Positions 15,628 through 24,897 are shown, numbered from the stretch's first letter. The stretch is DNA of 49,457 bases from JBFELU01 sp041551965 (GCA_041551965.1 JBFELU010000012.1:1-49457), one strand, 5' to 3'. A program made the numbers and translations. Notes: a model not told the origin generated them from the letters alone.

Positions 15628-16455
15628 CTACGGACGGGGCATCGGGACGGACTCGCCGGCCAGCCTGCGTTGTGCCACCCGGGCCGGGAGGATGAGGCGG
15701 AATCGATCGGGCAGGTGAGGCCGGATTCGGCGAAGCGTGGCGATGTTGGCGTCGAGGACTCTCTGCCGGACTCCGCTCCATCGGAACCCGTAGAGCTCCC
15801 GGATGCGGGGGGGAAGGGTCCCGACGGCGGCAAAGGCGATGAACCGCCAGATCCCCTTGAGGTGCCAGGGGACGGGCCCGCCGCGGATGAGGTGGGCGAC
15901 CTCCCGGGCGACGTCGGTCACCAGCAGCCGGTCGCTTTCGATCACGTGCCGGATGTAGTCCTCGGTCTCGGTGAAGGTGGCGGGGACCCGATCCCGGGGG
16001 AGCAAGACCAGCTCGGCCCCGACCAGGTTCTCCCGGTGAAACCGATCCTTCTCCTCGCCGGTGAGCGGTCCGACCGTCAGTTCGTAGAACAGCACCGAGG
16101 ATTCCTCGAGACAGGCATGGACCCACAAGAGGAGATCGGGGTCGAGGGCGTCGTAGTACTCGCCCGTGGCCGGATCGATGCCGTTGATGATCGTGTGGAG
16201 CCGGTTGATTCGATCGGCGGCCTTGTCGGCCTCCTCCTTGCTTCCGACCGGCAGCAACAGCTGCAGCGACAGGGTCCGCAACAGCCTCGCCCACGGGTCA
16301 CGACGGTAGGTGGCGGTCTGGCGAGCCCCGGCTGCGACCAACGGGTTGGCGGCATGCATGAGCAGGGCGCGTACCCCTCCGAAGAGAACGGTCATCTCCT
16401 GGTTGATGCGCCAGGTGAGGCTGTCGGCGCCGAAGTAGCCGGTGTCGGTGGTCAC
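15628..16455 (-). CDS. MpaB/DUF2236-family oxygenase-like protein
   Basis: A 275-residue protein of the DUF2236 family, which includes rubber oxygenase Lcp and fungal MpaB. Conserved features are the N-terminal W-x-hydrophobic segment with LLMHAANPLVA, the arginine-rich DPWARLLRT, RINRLHTIING, and WVHACLEESSVLFYEL, which supplies candidate haem or metal ligands. Lcp uses a b-type haem, but that cannot be shown here. No signal peptide is present, so this member is cytoplasmic. Substrate unknown. It converges with the exonuclease gene. Confidence 0.85.
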   Translation of the reverse strand: MTTDTGYFGADSLTWRINQEMTVLFGGVRALLMHAANPLVAAGARQTATYRRDPWARLLRTLSLQLLLPVGSKEEADKAADRINRLHTIINGIDPATGEYYDALDPDLLLWVHACLEESSVLFYELTVGPLTGEEKDRFHRENLVGAELVLLPRDRVPATFTETEDYIRHVIESDRLLVTDVAREVAHLIRGGPVPWHLKGIWRFIAFAAVGTLPPRIRELYGFRWSGVRQRVLDANIATLRRIRPHLPDRFRLILPARVAQRRLAGESVPMPRP

Positions 16456-16545
16456 GCCGGCAAGGTAGCGGAGTGCCGGTTGGTACCTCGACCGGGTCGA
16501 TGCGGCGGCCGCCTACCCTGGTGCCGCGCCCGGAGGAGGTAGCAG

Positions 16546-17496
16546 GTGCAGTTCGGAGGCTTTGTTCCCCAGGGATGGCGGATGGACCTCGTCGGGGTCC
16601 CGGTGGAGCGGCAATGGGAGACGATGACCGATGTGGCGGCCCGCCTCGAGTCGGCCGGCTACGAGTCGGCCTGGGTGTACGACCACTTTCACACCGTCCC
16701 CGAGCCGACCCAGGAGGTGACCTACGAGGCCTGGACGCTGATGGCGGCGTTGGCCGAGGCCACATCGACGATCCGTCTCGGCCAGATGTGCACCTGCAAC
16801 TCCTATCGGCCTCCGTCGTACCTGGCGAAGGTGGCGTCGACCATCGATGTCATCTCCGGCGGGCGTCTCGAGTTCGCCATCGGGGCCGGGTGGTACGAGC
16901 ACGAGTACCTCGCCTACGGCTACCCCTTCCCCAAGGCATCGGTTCGGATCGGCCAGCTTCGGGAAGCCGTCGAGATCATCAAGGCGATGTGGCTGGCCGA
17001 TGAGGCCACATACCGGGGCGAGCACTACCAGGTGGCCGGGGCCATCAACCAGCCCAAGCCGCTCCAGGATCCCCACCCGCCGCTGTGGATCGCCGGCGGC
17101 GGCGAGAAGCTCACCCTGCGGGTGGTGGCCGAGCACGCCGACTACGCCAACTTCGCGGGCGATCTGGAGACGTTCAAGCACAAGTCGGCGATCCTCGACG
17201 GTCACTGCGAGGCGGTCGGCCGGGACCCGGCCGCCGTCGGGCGGACCATCCACTTGGTCGTGATGGTGAATGCCGACGACGCGGCCGTCGCCCGCGCCGC
17301 CGAGCAGGGAGGCCGCACCGTCGACAAGTACCTCGCCTCGGCGATGACCGTCATCGGATCGGCCGATGAGGTCGGGAGCCGGCTGGCCGAGTACCGCGAC
17401 GCCGGATGTGAGTACTTCATCCTCTACTTCCCCGATGCCGCATGGGGGGAGAGCATCGAAGCGTTTGCGGCGGACGTGATCCCCGGGCTCGGCTGA
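16546..17496 (+). CDS. LLM-class F420-dependent oxidoreductase
   Basis: A 316-residue luciferase-like TIM barrel. It begins FGGFVPQGWRMDLVG and has ESAWVYDHFH, the strand TIRLGQMCTC, SGGRLEFAIGAGWYEHEY and HPPLWIAGGGE, all typical of actinobacterial F420-dependent members. It probably transfers hydride from F420H2; FMN use cannot be excluded. The GTG start is preceded by GGAGG at good spacing. The gene is 16 bp upstream of an ABC transporter pair in the same direction and may be co-transcribed with it. Confidence 0.88.
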   Translation: MQFGGFVPQGWRMDLVGVPVERQWETMTDVAARLESAGYESAWVYDHFHTVPEPTQEVTYEAWTLMAALAEATSTIRLGQMCTCNSYRPPSYLAKVASTIDVISGGRLEFAIGAGWYEHEYLAYGYPFPKASVRIGQLREAVEIIKAMWLADEATYRGEHYQVAGAINQPKPLQDPHPPLWIAGGGEKLTLRVVAEHADYANFAGDLETFKHKSAILDGHCEAVGRDPAAVGRTIHLVVMVNADDAAVARAAEQGGRTVDKYLASAMTVIGSADEVGSRLAEYRDAGCEYFILYFPDAAWGESIEAFAADVIPGLG

Positions 17497-17512
17497 GCTC
17501 CCGGGGGTAGCC

Positions 17513-18409
17513 ATGCCCGTCATCGAGATCGAGGGCCTGGTCAAGCGGTACGGGGCGACCGCGGCGGTCGCCGGCATCGATCTCACCATCGAGGAGGGCG
17601 AAGTGTTTTCCCTCCTTGGACCCAACGGGGCCGGGAAGACCACGACCGTCGAGATCCTCGAAGGGCACCGGGCTCGCGACGCGGGGCGGGTGTCGGTGCT
17701 GGGCGTGGACCCGGGGACGGCCGGGAGGGGCTTTCGGGAGCAGATCGGGATCGTCCTCCAGGAATCGGGGATCGATCGGGAACTCACGGTCTCCGAGATT
17801 TTGAGGCTGTACGCCCCGATGTACCCGGCCCCCCGAGACGCCGACGAGATCATCGAGATCGTGGGGCTGGTCGGGAAGGAAGATGCCCGGGTCAAGACCC
17901 TGTCGGGGGGCCAGCGACGCCGTCTCGACCTGGCACTCGGCATCATCGGTGATCCCCGTCTCATCTTTCTGGATGAGCCCACCACCGGATTCGATCCCGC
18001 CGCCCGGCGCAGGGCGTGGCGTCTCATCGATCGGCTGCGGTCGCTGGGAACCACAATCCTGCTCACCACCCACTACATGGACGAGGCCCACCGTCTCGCC
18101 GATCGGGTGGCGGTAATGGCGGACGGGAAGATCGTGGCCACCGGGACCCCCGAGGGCATCGGTGTCCGCACCACGGCCAGGATCGAGTTCCGGGTCCCCG
18201 ACGACCCCGGGGGACTCCCCGAGCCGTTTGCATCGGCACCCCGAGCCGGGGGTGAGATCCGGCTCGAGACCGACGACCCGACGGCGGCGCTCCATGCCCT
18301 CACCGGATGGGCGTTGGAGCGGAGGATTTCACTCGAGGGCCTCGAGGTGATTCGCCCCTCGTTGGAGGACGCCTACCTGGACCTGATCGGTGGTGGCGAC
18401 GATGGCTGA
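17513..18409 (+). CDS. ABC-2 type transporter ATP-binding protein
   Basis: A 298-residue ATPase. Walker A LLGPNGAGKTTTVE, the Q loop at VLQESGIDRELTV, signature LSGGQRRRLDLALG, Walker B LIFLDEPTTGFD and the switch His in TTHYMDEAHRLADR are all intact. A C-terminal extension of about 80 residues (EFRVPDDPGG onward) is like those of drug and lipid exporters of the DrrA type. It overlaps the permease gene by 8 bp. The substrate cannot be inferred. Confidence 0.93.
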   Translation: MPVIEIEGLVKRYGATAAVAGIDLTIEEGEVFSLLGPNGAGKTTTVEILEGHRARDAGRVSVLGVDPGTAGRGFREQIGIVLQESGIDRELTVSEILRLYAPMYPAPRDADEIIEIVGLVGKEDARVKTLSGGQRRRLDLALGIIGDPRLIFLDEPTTGFDPAARRRAWRLIDRLRSLGTTILLTTHYMDEAHRLADRVAVMADGKIVATGTPEGIGVRTTARIEFRVPDDPGGLPEPFASAPRAGGEIRLETDDPTAALHALTGWALERRISLEGLEVIRPSLEDAYLDLIGGGDDG

Positions 18410-19235
18410 GCGGCCGGCCTCCGACCTCCGGCTCCTCGGGCACCAGGTGCGCTATCAGAATCGGATCTTCTGGAGGACCCCGGTGGCGGCGTTCTTCACG
18501 CTCTTCTTCCCCCTCATGTTCCTGATCCTGTTCAACCTGCTCTTCGAAGATGTGATCGAGATCGCCGGGAGAGACCCGCTCACGGTGACCCAGTTCTACG
18601 CGCCCTCCCTCGCCGTCTTTGCGGCCGCCTCCGCCACCTACACGAACCTCACCGTCGGAACCGCGATCGCCCGGGACGAGGGCCTGCTCAAGCGGGTGCG
18701 GGGGACCCCACTCCCGCCGTGGATCTACCTGGCGGGCCGGGTCGGCTCGGCGGTCTGGATCGCCCTGCTGGCGGTCGTCGGGATGCTCGCCGTGGGGGCC
18801 CTCGCCTACGACCTGGACGTTCGGCCAGCGACGATCCCGGCGGCCGTGCTCACCTTCGTCGTCGGGGTGACGTGTTTTGCCGCGCTCGGCCTGGCGATGG
18901 CGGGGCTGGCGAAGACCGGGGACTCGGCTCCCGCCGTGGCCAACGCCACAATCCTGCCGCTCGCTTTCATTTCGGACGTCTTCATCCCGATCGCCGACCC
19001 GCCGGCGGCGTTGAGGTTCGTCGCCGATCTGTTTCCGCTCAAGCACTTCGTGCGTGCCTTCCAGGATGCCTTCAGCCCGTTCGTCACCGACGCCGCGTTC
19101 CGATGGGACGACCTGGGGGTGATGGCATTGTGGGCCGTGGCCGGCATGGCGGCCGCCCGGCGCTCTTTCGGGTGGGAGCCTCGCCCCCCGGGCCGCCGCC
19201 ACCGCCAAAGTACCCGGGGGGCCAGAGTCGGGTGA
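18402..19235 (+). CDS. ABC-2 type transporter permease
   Basis: A 277-residue membrane protein with about six helices. The first helix is preceded by the amphipathic segment RYQNRIFWRTPVAAFFTLFF. Later features include the cytosolic GLLKRVRGTPLPPWIYLAGR, the ABC-2 hallmark, and the re-entrant FISDVFIPIADPPAALRF near the end. It is the partner of the preceding ATPase and would act as a 2+2 exporter. The last 30 residues are rich in Arg and Pro and may be a poorly conserved tail. Confidence 0.92.
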   Translation: MAERPASDLRLLGHQVRYQNRIFWRTPVAAFFTLFFPLMFLILFNLLFEDVIEIAGRDPLTVTQFYAPSLAVFAAASATYTNLTVGTAIARDEGLLKRVRGTPLPPWIYLAGRVGSAVWIALLAVVGMLAVGALAYDLDVRPATIPAAVLTFVVGVTCFAALGLAMAGLAKTGDSAPAVANATILPLAFISDVFIPIADPPAALRFVADLFPLKHFVRAFQDAFSPFVTDAAFRWDDLGVMALWAVAGMAAARRSFGWEPRPPGRRHRQSTRGARVG

Positions 19236-19319
19236 CCCTGTTTCTGGGCGACGGTGGTCTCTGGCGCTCGTACGCTTCGGTTTGCAACGATGGGCGATGC
19301 TTCGAAGGGAGAGTCTTCG

Positions 19320-19592
19320 ATGAGCGAAGCCGAATATGAGGAATTCAAGGTCAGCGGCGAGGAGCTCCTCGCCAAGGTCAAGGAATTGGTCCACGAGGGA
19401 AACGTTCGACGGGTGATCATCGCCAACGAGGAGGGCAAGACCCTCATCGAGGTGCCGTTGACCGTCGGCGTGGTCGGTGCCCTGTTGCTGCCCGTCTGGG
19501 TCGCCGTCGGAGCGATTGCGGCCGTGGTCACCGACTGCACCATCCGAATCGAACGAGCCGACGACGAGGCAGAGGAGGTCGACAATGGGTGA
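19320..19592 (+). CDS. DUF4342 domain protein
   Basis: A 90-residue protein with a start preceded by AAGGGAG. The conserved DUF4342 core is VSGEELLAKVKELVHEGNVR followed by RVIIANEEGKTLIEVPLTVG, with a hydrophobic segment (VVGALLLPVWVAVGAIAAVV) that may insert in the membrane and an acidic tail. The family has no known function. It overlaps the following ATPase gene by 8 bp, so it is translationally coupled to the FtsX-type exporter and may be an accessory or regulator. Confidence 0.85.
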   Translation: MSEAEYEEFKVSGEELLAKVKELVHEGNVRRVIIANEEGKTLIEVPLTVGVVGALLLPVWVAVGAIAAVVTDCTIRIERADDEAEEVDNG

Positions 19593-20316
19593 TCGGGTGG
19601 CCGCCCGAGTGGCGGAGGGGGTCAAGGTCTACGGCGAGGGCCACACCGAGGTGCGGGCCCTGGATCGCATCAATGTCGCCTTCGATGCCGGCAAGTTCAC
19701 GGCGATCATGGGCCCGTCGGGGTCGGGGAAGTCGACGCTGCTTCACTGCGTGGCCGGGCTCGACGACCTGACCGCCGGCGAGGCCTTCATCGGCGACCAG
19801 CGGCTCGGCGACCTGAGCGAGAAGGAACTCACCCTGCTGCGTCGTGAGAAGGTCGGCTTCGTCTTCCAGGCTTTCAACCTGATCCCGACCCTGCGGGCGT
19901 CGGAGAACATCACCCTGCCAATCGACATCGCGGGACGCGACGTTGATCAGGAGTGGTTCGACTCGGTGGTGCAGACCATGGGGATCGGCGATCGGCTCCG
20001 GCATCGCCCGAGCGAGCTCTCGGGTGGCCAGCAGCAGCGCGTCGCCGCCGCTCGCGCCCTCGTGGCAAGGCCGGAGATCGTCTTCGCCGACGAGCCCTCG
20101 GGCAACTTGGACTCCAAGGCGACCGATGAGCTCCTGGCCTTTCTGCGCCGGGCCGCAGACGACTACGGCCAGACCATCGTGATGGTCACCCACGATCCGA
20201 TGGCGGCCGCCTTCGCCGACAAGGTGGTGTTCCTGGCCGACGGCATCTGCGTCGACGAGATGGAGAACCCCACCTCCGATGCCATTCTCGATCACATGAA
20301 GGCCATGGGGGACTGA
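19585..20316 (+). CDS. MacB/LolD-type ABC transporter ATP-binding protein
   Basis: A 243-residue ATPase: VRALDRINVAFDAGKFTAIM, Walker A GPSGSGKSTLLH, signature LSGGQQQRVAAARAL, Walker B IVFADEPSGNLDSKATDEL and switch MVTHDPMAAAFAD. This matches the MacB/LolD/FtsE branch, whose members drive mechanotransmission rather than classic alternating-access transport. The stop is 1 bp before the start of the FtsX-type permease. Confidence 0.95.
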   Translation: MGDRVAARVAEGVKVYGEGHTEVRALDRINVAFDAGKFTAIMGPSGSGKSTLLHCVAGLDDLTAGEAFIGDQRLGDLSEKELTLLRREKVGFVFQAFNLIPTLRASENITLPIDIAGRDVDQEWFDSVVQTMGIGDRLRHRPSELSGGQQQRVAAARALVARPEIVFADEPSGNLDSKATDELLAFLRRAADDYGQTIVMVTHDPMAAAFADKVVFLADGICVDEMENPTSDAILDHMKAMGD

Positions 20317-20317
20317 C

Positions 20318-22861
20318 GTGTTCAAGCTGTCTTGGAAGGGCGTGCTCGCCCACAAGGTCCGCCTCGGGTTGACCGCCTTGGCCATCGTCCTGGGCGTCGC
20401 CTTCGTGGCGGGCTCATTCGTGTTCACCTCGAGCATGTCGGCCGCGTTCGACGACCTCTTCGAGGGATCCACCGACAAGGTCGACGTGTTCGTGCAGGCC
20501 CCGGGGTCGTTCGGCTTCCAGGCCGGGAAGATCCCCGAGGAGACCCTGGCTCGAGTCGAAGCTGTGGAGGGGGTCGACGTCGCCTTTCCCACGGTGCAGG
20601 GGTGGGCGCAGATGATCGACAAGGAGGGGAACGCCATCGGGGGGACCGGCCCCCCCACCTTCGGATTCTCGTTCTTGCCCGAGGACCTCGACTTCACCAT
20701 TGTCGTTCTCAGGGATGGCCGGATACCCCAGGGTTCTGGTGAAACGGTCATCGACGTCTACACCGCCGAGGCCAACGGCTTCGTGGTCGGCGACACGATT
20801 CAGATCATCTTCACCACCGGGATCGAAGAGTTCGAGATCGTCGGGACCACGGGCTTCGGAGAAGCCGACAACCTTCTCGGTGCGACGGCGGCGTCCTTCG
20901 ACTTGGAGACGGCGCAGCGGGTCCTCGACTTCGAGGGCTCCTATTCGACGATCACGGTGATCGCCGAGGAGGGCACGAGCGCCGAGGATCTCCGAGACCG
21001 GATCGACGCCGCCGTCGGTTCCGAGGACGTGGAAGTCGTTCTGGCCGACGTCGAGTTGGAGAACCAGCTCGAGGAGGTCGACGAGGCTCTCGGGTTCTTC
21101 AATACCTTCCTCGTTGCCATCGGAGTGATTGCGCTCTTCGTCGCAGCGTTCCTCATCAGCAACACCTTCCGGATCATCGTGAGCCAGCGCACCCGGGAGC
21201 TCGCCATGCTGCGGGCGGTGGGGGCGACGGGGCGGCAGGTGACGTGGATGGTCACCCTGGAGGCGATCATCGTGGGCCTGGCCGCCTCGGTCATCGGTCT
21301 GGGCGTCGGGGTGCTGCTCGCCGTCGGCATGCAGCGGCTGCTGTCCGCCTTCGGCATCGATTTCCCCTCCGGGCCGCTCACCCTTCCGCCCGAGGCGATC
21401 GTCCTCGGGGTCGGGTTCGGTCTGGTGTTCACCATCGTGTCGGCCGTCTTGCCGGCCTACCGTGCGTCTCGGATCAAGCCCGTCGCGGCATTGCGCGAGA
21501 CGGCCGTGTCCGGTTCCGCCTCGCTGCGGAGGCGCGTCATCACCGGTGCTTCCATCACCCTCGTCGGAGTGGTGATGCTGCTGGTCGGCCTGTTCGGTGA
21601 GATCGGCAGCGAACTGCTTCTCACGGGGATAGGGGCCGGGGTCTCGTTCATTGGGATCGCCGTGATCGCACCCCTCTTCTCCCGAGCATTCGGACGGTTC
21701 GTCGGGGCCCCGCTTCCGAGACTGCGGGGCATCTCCGGCCGGCTCGCCAGGGAGAACGCGATCCGCAAGCCGCGACGGATGGCCGCCACCGCCTCGGCCC
21801 TCATGATCGGTGTGGCCCTGGTCAGCGTGCTGGCGGTGCTGGCGGCATCGGTCAAGACGACGATCAAGGACGCCGTGGAGGAAGGGGTGATTGCCGAGTA
21901 CCAGGTCCAGGTCGGAGGGTTCGTCGACCCGACGGTGACCGGGGTGAGCCCGGCGGTGGCGGAGGCGCTCCGGGAGCTGCCGGAAGTGGCCGTCGCCTCG
22001 ACGTTCCGCATCGGGCCCTACCGGGATCCGGTCGACGGAGCCGAATCCTTCCTGATCGGTGTCGATGCCGAGATCGACCAAGTGGTTCGGCTGGAGATCC
22101 CCCAGGGCTCCTTCGCCGACCTGGGCCCCGGGCGGGTGATGGTCGACGCCGAATACGCCGAAGACGAGGGCATCTTGATCGGGGACCTCGTCGAGCTGGA
22201 GCTGCGCGAGGGCCGCGATCCGTTCAGCTTCGAGGTCGTCGCCACGTTCGAGGCGGATCTGTTTCAGGGCACCGTCTTCGCCATCTCGATGGTGGACTTC
22301 GAGGCCTACTACGACCTGGGCCTCGACCGCATGGTGATGATCAAGCTCACCGACGGTGTCGACGTCGAGGCGGTGCGACCGACCCTGGAGGCGGTGGTCG
22401 CTCCCTATCCCAACATCGAGATGAACAATGCCGAGGAGTACGTCGACAAGGCGGCCGGGCAGATCGATGTGATGCTCAACGTGCTCACCGCTCTGCTGTT
22501 CCTGGCGATTCTCATCGCCCTGATGGGGATCATGAACACCCTGGCGCTGTCCATCTTCGAGCGGAGGCGGGAGATCGGGCTGCTGCGGGCGGTCGGCATG
22601 AGCCGCCGTCAAGTGCGCACCATGATCCGCTGGGAGGCGGTCCTGATCGCCGTATTCGGTGCGGTCATCGGGCTGGTCGTGGGGGTGCTGCTCGGGATCG
22701 CCGTGGTGTTCGCCATCGGTCAGGGCCTCATACTCACCATCCCGGGTGGCAATCTGCTCATCTACGTGATCGCCGCCGCCGTCGGCGGGGTGCTGGCATC
22801 GGTGTGGCCCGCCTTCCGCGGTGCCCGCACCGATCTGCTGGAGGCCATCGCCTACGAGTAG
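20318..22861 (+). CDS. FtsX-family ABC permease (duplicated MacB-type)
   Basis: An 847-residue permease starting at GTG. It is built as two tandem repeats of N-terminal helix, extracytoplasmic MacB-PCD-like domain and three-helix FtsX domain. Repeat 1 has a helix near residues 15-35 and FtsX helices near 260-390 (RTRELAMLRAVGATGRQVTWM). Repeat 2 has KPRRMAATASALMIGVAL at about 485 and FtsX helices from about 720 (RRREIGLLRAVGMSRRQVRTM). This large form usually exports lipoproteins or peptides, or controls cell-wall enzymes. It works with the ATPase just upstream. Confidence 0.94.
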   Translation: MFKLSWKGVLAHKVRLGLTALAIVLGVAFVAGSFVFTSSMSAAFDDLFEGSTDKVDVFVQAPGSFGFQAGKIPEETLARVEAVEGVDVAFPTVQGWAQMIDKEGNAIGGTGPPTFGFSFLPEDLDFTIVVLRDGRIPQGSGETVIDVYTAEANGFVVGDTIQIIFTTGIEEFEIVGTTGFGEADNLLGATAASFDLETAQRVLDFEGSYSTITVIAEEGTSAEDLRDRIDAAVGSEDVEVVLADVELENQLEEVDEALGFFNTFLVAIGVIALFVAAFLISNTFRIIVSQRTRELAMLRAVGATGRQVTWMVTLEAIIVGLAASVIGLGVGVLLAVGMQRLLSAFGIDFPSGPLTLPPEAIVLGVGFGLVFTIVSAVLPAYRASRIKPVAALRETAVSGSASLRRRVITGASITLVGVVMLLVGLFGEIGSELLLTGIGAGVSFIGIAVIAPLFSRAFGRFVGAPLPRLRGISGRLARENAIRKPRRMAATASALMIGVALVSVLAVLAASVKTTIKDAVEEGVIAEYQVQVGGFVDPTVTGVSPAVAEALRELPEVAVASTFRIGPYRDPVDGAESFLIGVDAEIDQVVRLEIPQGSFADLGPGRVMVDAEYAEDEGILIGDLVELELREGRDPFSFEVVATFEADLFQGTVFAISMVDFEAYYDLGLDRMVMIKLTDGVDVEAVRPTLEAVVAPYPNIEMNNAEEYVDKAAGQIDVMLNVLTALLFLAILIALMGIMNTLALSIFERRREIGLLRAVGMSRRQVRTMIRWEAVLIAVFGAVIGLVVGVLLGIAVVFAIGQGLILTIPGGNLLIYVIAAAVGGVLASVWPAFRGARTDLLEAIAYE

Positions 22862-22867
22862 CCGGGC

Positions 22868-22901
22868 GTTGGGCCCCGGATGGTCCAATCCGGGGCCCAA
22901 C
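22868..22901 (+). terminator. 14-bp perfect hairpin after the ABC permease
   Basis: GTTGGGCCCCGGAT (22868-22881) pairs perfectly with 22888-22901 around the loop GGTCCA. It starts 6 bp after the FtsX-permease stop. There is no T-run, but strength and position fit a terminator of the DUF4342-ABC-FtsX operon in a GC-rich actinomycete. Confidence 0.75.
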
Positions 22902-22940
22902 AATCCCGATTCGGCGGTGACCCCGACCGACGCTCCGGGC

Positions 22941-23312
22941 ATGACCGAGCGGCTCGCCGACGCCCTCAACCTGCAGCGCCGGGAGGCACAACTGATCATC
23001 ACCGGGGGCCTGATCGTGATCCGGTGGGTCGTTCTGGCAGTCGTGCATCGCCGCATCGCGGACTCGGCGGTCTGGTATCGAGCCCGCAAGCTGACCTCCT
23101 ACATCATCACGATTTGGGGGGGATCGCTGCCCTGATCTGGGTCGAGGGAACCGAACTCACCACCCACATCGGCTTTCTCATGGCGGGTCTCGCCATCACC
23201 CTCGCCGATGTGCTGAAGAACCTGCCGGTTGGGCGTTCATCGTCCTGCAGCGGCCATTCCGCCTGCGGACCTGTTTCGAGGGCCCGGTGGCCGTGGATCA
23301 CGGAGGCGACCG
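22941..23312 (+). pseudogene. mscS-like mechanosensitive channel, frameshifted and truncated
   Basis: An ATG at 22941 opens a frame reading TERLADALNLQRREAQ, a membrane helix, and YRARKLTSYIITIW, then it stops at 23135. Homology continues in another frame as ALIWVEGTELTTHIGFLMAG followed by LAITLADVLKNL, the pore helix of MscS channels. It continues in a third frame as AGWAFIVLQRPFRL, the start of the beta domain. Restoring one G in the G7 run at 23115-23121 and one G near 23224 would rejoin the frames. The remaining beta and C-terminal domains are absent, and the SRAP gene starts at 23333. A decayed gene is therefore more likely than two sequencing errors. Confidence 0.75.
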
Positions 23313-23332
23313 AAGGCTGGGATGATGGGTCC

Positions 23333-24010
23333 ATGTGTGGGCGCTTCGTGCAGGCCCAGGACCCCTCGGCCTACGCCCGGCACTTCGGTGCCGAGATCTC
23401 CACCGAGTCGCTGAAGGCCTCGTGGAACGTGGCTCCGACGGACCAGGTCTACGCCGTGGCCGAGCACGAGGAGAGGCGGCTGCTGGGGACCTTCCGCTGG
23501 GGGCTCATCCCGTGGTGGGCCGAGGACGCCGGAATCGGGGCGCGCCACATCAACGCCCGGGCCGAGTCGGCGGCCACCAAACCGGCGTTCCGCTCCTCCT
23601 TCGGCGGGCGCCGCTGCCTGATCCCGGCCGACGGGTTCTTCGAATGGGAGAAGCGGCCCAAGGGCAAGCTCCCGCACTACATCTTCCGCCGCGACGGTGA
23701 TCCTCTCGCCCTGGCGGGGCTGTGGGCCTCGTGGCGGAACCCGGAAACCGAAGAACGGCTGGTCACCTGCACGATCATCACCACGGAGCCCAACGATCTG
23801 GTCGGCCGTCTTCACGATCGCATGCCGGTGATCCTGTCAGAGGAGGATTGGGATCGGTGGCTGGACCGCGATTTCGACGACGTCGAGGCGCTGCAAGGGA
23901 TGCTGGGCCCGGAGCGGCGCGGGGTGCTCGCCGAGCATCCGGTCTCGACGCTCGTCAACAGCGTGAAGAACAACTTCCCCGAGTGCGTGGAGGCCCTGGA
24001 GATCGACTAA
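23333..24010 (+). CDS. SRAP-domain protein (YedK/HMCES-like)
   Basis: A 225-residue protein starting MCGRF. After Met removal, Cys2 is the residue that forms a thiazolidine crosslink with abasic sites in single-stranded DNA. Other conserved parts are WNVAPTDQVYAV, FRWGLIPWWAED, HINARAESAATKPAF (active-site Asn and Glu), CLIPADGFFEWEK and a late His in LHDRMPVIL. It protects abasic sites at replication forks. Located immediately downstream of the mscS remnant; its stop overlaps the convergent hydrolase gene by 4 bp. Confidence 0.95.
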   Translation: MCGRFVQAQDPSAYARHFGAEISTESLKASWNVAPTDQVYAVAEHEERRLLGTFRWGLIPWWAEDAGIGARHINARAESAATKPAFRSSFGGRRCLIPADGFFEWEKRPKGKLPHYIFRRDGDPLALAGLWASWRNPETEERLVTCTIITTEPNDLVGRLHDRMPVILSEEDWDRWLDRDFDDVEALQGMLGPERRGVLAEHPVSTLVNSVKNNFPECVEALEID

Positions 24011-24897
24011 CGCCCGTTGCGAAGCGGAATGGAGTGTTCCCAGTCCTGCAGCAGGGTCCGCAGGGCGGCGACGAAGGCCAGCGGCTGATCGAGGATCAAG
24101 TGGTGGTGTGCCTCGGGGATCGAGACGACGGGTGCGTTGCGGCCCATCAACTCGTACATGTAGGCCGCCGTGTCGGGAGGCACCACCACGCTGTGTTCCC
24201 CCCGTAGCAGCGCCACCCGGCACCGCACCGAAGCCAGCTGGTCGCGCAGCGCCACGATGGTGTGGCGGAACAGGTGGGGGTCGAATTTCCACGTCCAGCC
24301 CCCGGGGGTCTCGGTGAGAGAGTGGCGGGCGATGTGCTCGATGATCCACGGATTGTCGTTGGGCTGCGGCGGTATGAGCCGAAAGTGCTCCATGGCCGTT
24401 CCGAGGTCGGGGTAGACGCCGGGCGAGCGGAAGGCCCGTCCCCGGCTGCCCTCCTCGGATTCGGGATCGGGACGCCGGACTGGGGCATCGACGATCACCG
24501 TTCCGGCGAGCCGGTCACCGTGCGTCGCCGCGGTCTGGATGGCGACCATCCCGCCCAGGCTGTGTCCCACCAGCACCGGGGGCCCGGGGAACCCGGCATC
24601 CTCGGTGACCGTCATGACTTCGGAAGCCCACAGCTCGTGGGAGTAGGTCTCCCTCCGGCCGCTGTCTCCGTGGCCGCTCAAGTCGAGGGCGGCGACGTGC
24701 CACTGGTGGGTGAACATCGGGGCGAGGAAGCTCCACCAGTGGGCGTGGGCCGCCCCTCCGTGGATGAACACCAGCCCGGGTGCGCCGGACTCCCCCCACG
24801 TGAAGTAGTTGATGGGAGTGCCGGCCACGTCGATCCGATGGGTCGCGAAAGGAGTGGCGAGCGCTCGGGCGAACCAATCGGGTGTCATCGCACCCAT
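24007..24897 (-). CDS. alpha/beta-fold hydrolase
   Basis: A protein of about 296 residues. The oxyanion motif is FIHGGAAHAHWW, strand 4 and helix have ALDLSGHGDSGRRETYSHEL, and the nucleophile Ser is in VLVGHSLGGMVAIQ. A late Asp (DTAAYMYEL region) and His (EAHHHLILDQP) complete the triad. This is a serine hydrolase of the esterase/lactonase/C-C hydrolase superfamily, cytoplasmic, substrate unknown. A second ATG at 24888 is equally plausible. It is divergent from a MarR regulator with 64 bp between, which may control it. Confidence 0.88.
   Translation of the reverse strand: MGAMTPDWFARALATPFATHRIDVAGTPINYFTWGESGAPGLVFIHGGAAHAHWWSFLAPMFTHQWHVAALDLSGHGDSGRRETYSHELWASEVMTVTEDAGFPGPPVLVGHSLGGMVAIQTAATHGDRLAGTVIVDAPVRRPDPESEEGSRGRAFRSPGVYPDLGTAMEHFRLIPPQPNDNPWIIEHIARHSLTETPGGWTWKFDPHLFRHTIVALRDQLASVRCRVALLRGEHSVVVPPDTAAYMYELMGRNAPVVSIPEAHHHLILDQPLAFVAALRTLLQDWEHSIPLRNGR

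Noticed and set aside
20414..23089. 891-residue open frame on the minus strand
   Set aside because: It mirrors the FtsX-type permease gene. Its translation is Asp/His/Arg-rich with no domain, typical of an antisense shadow.
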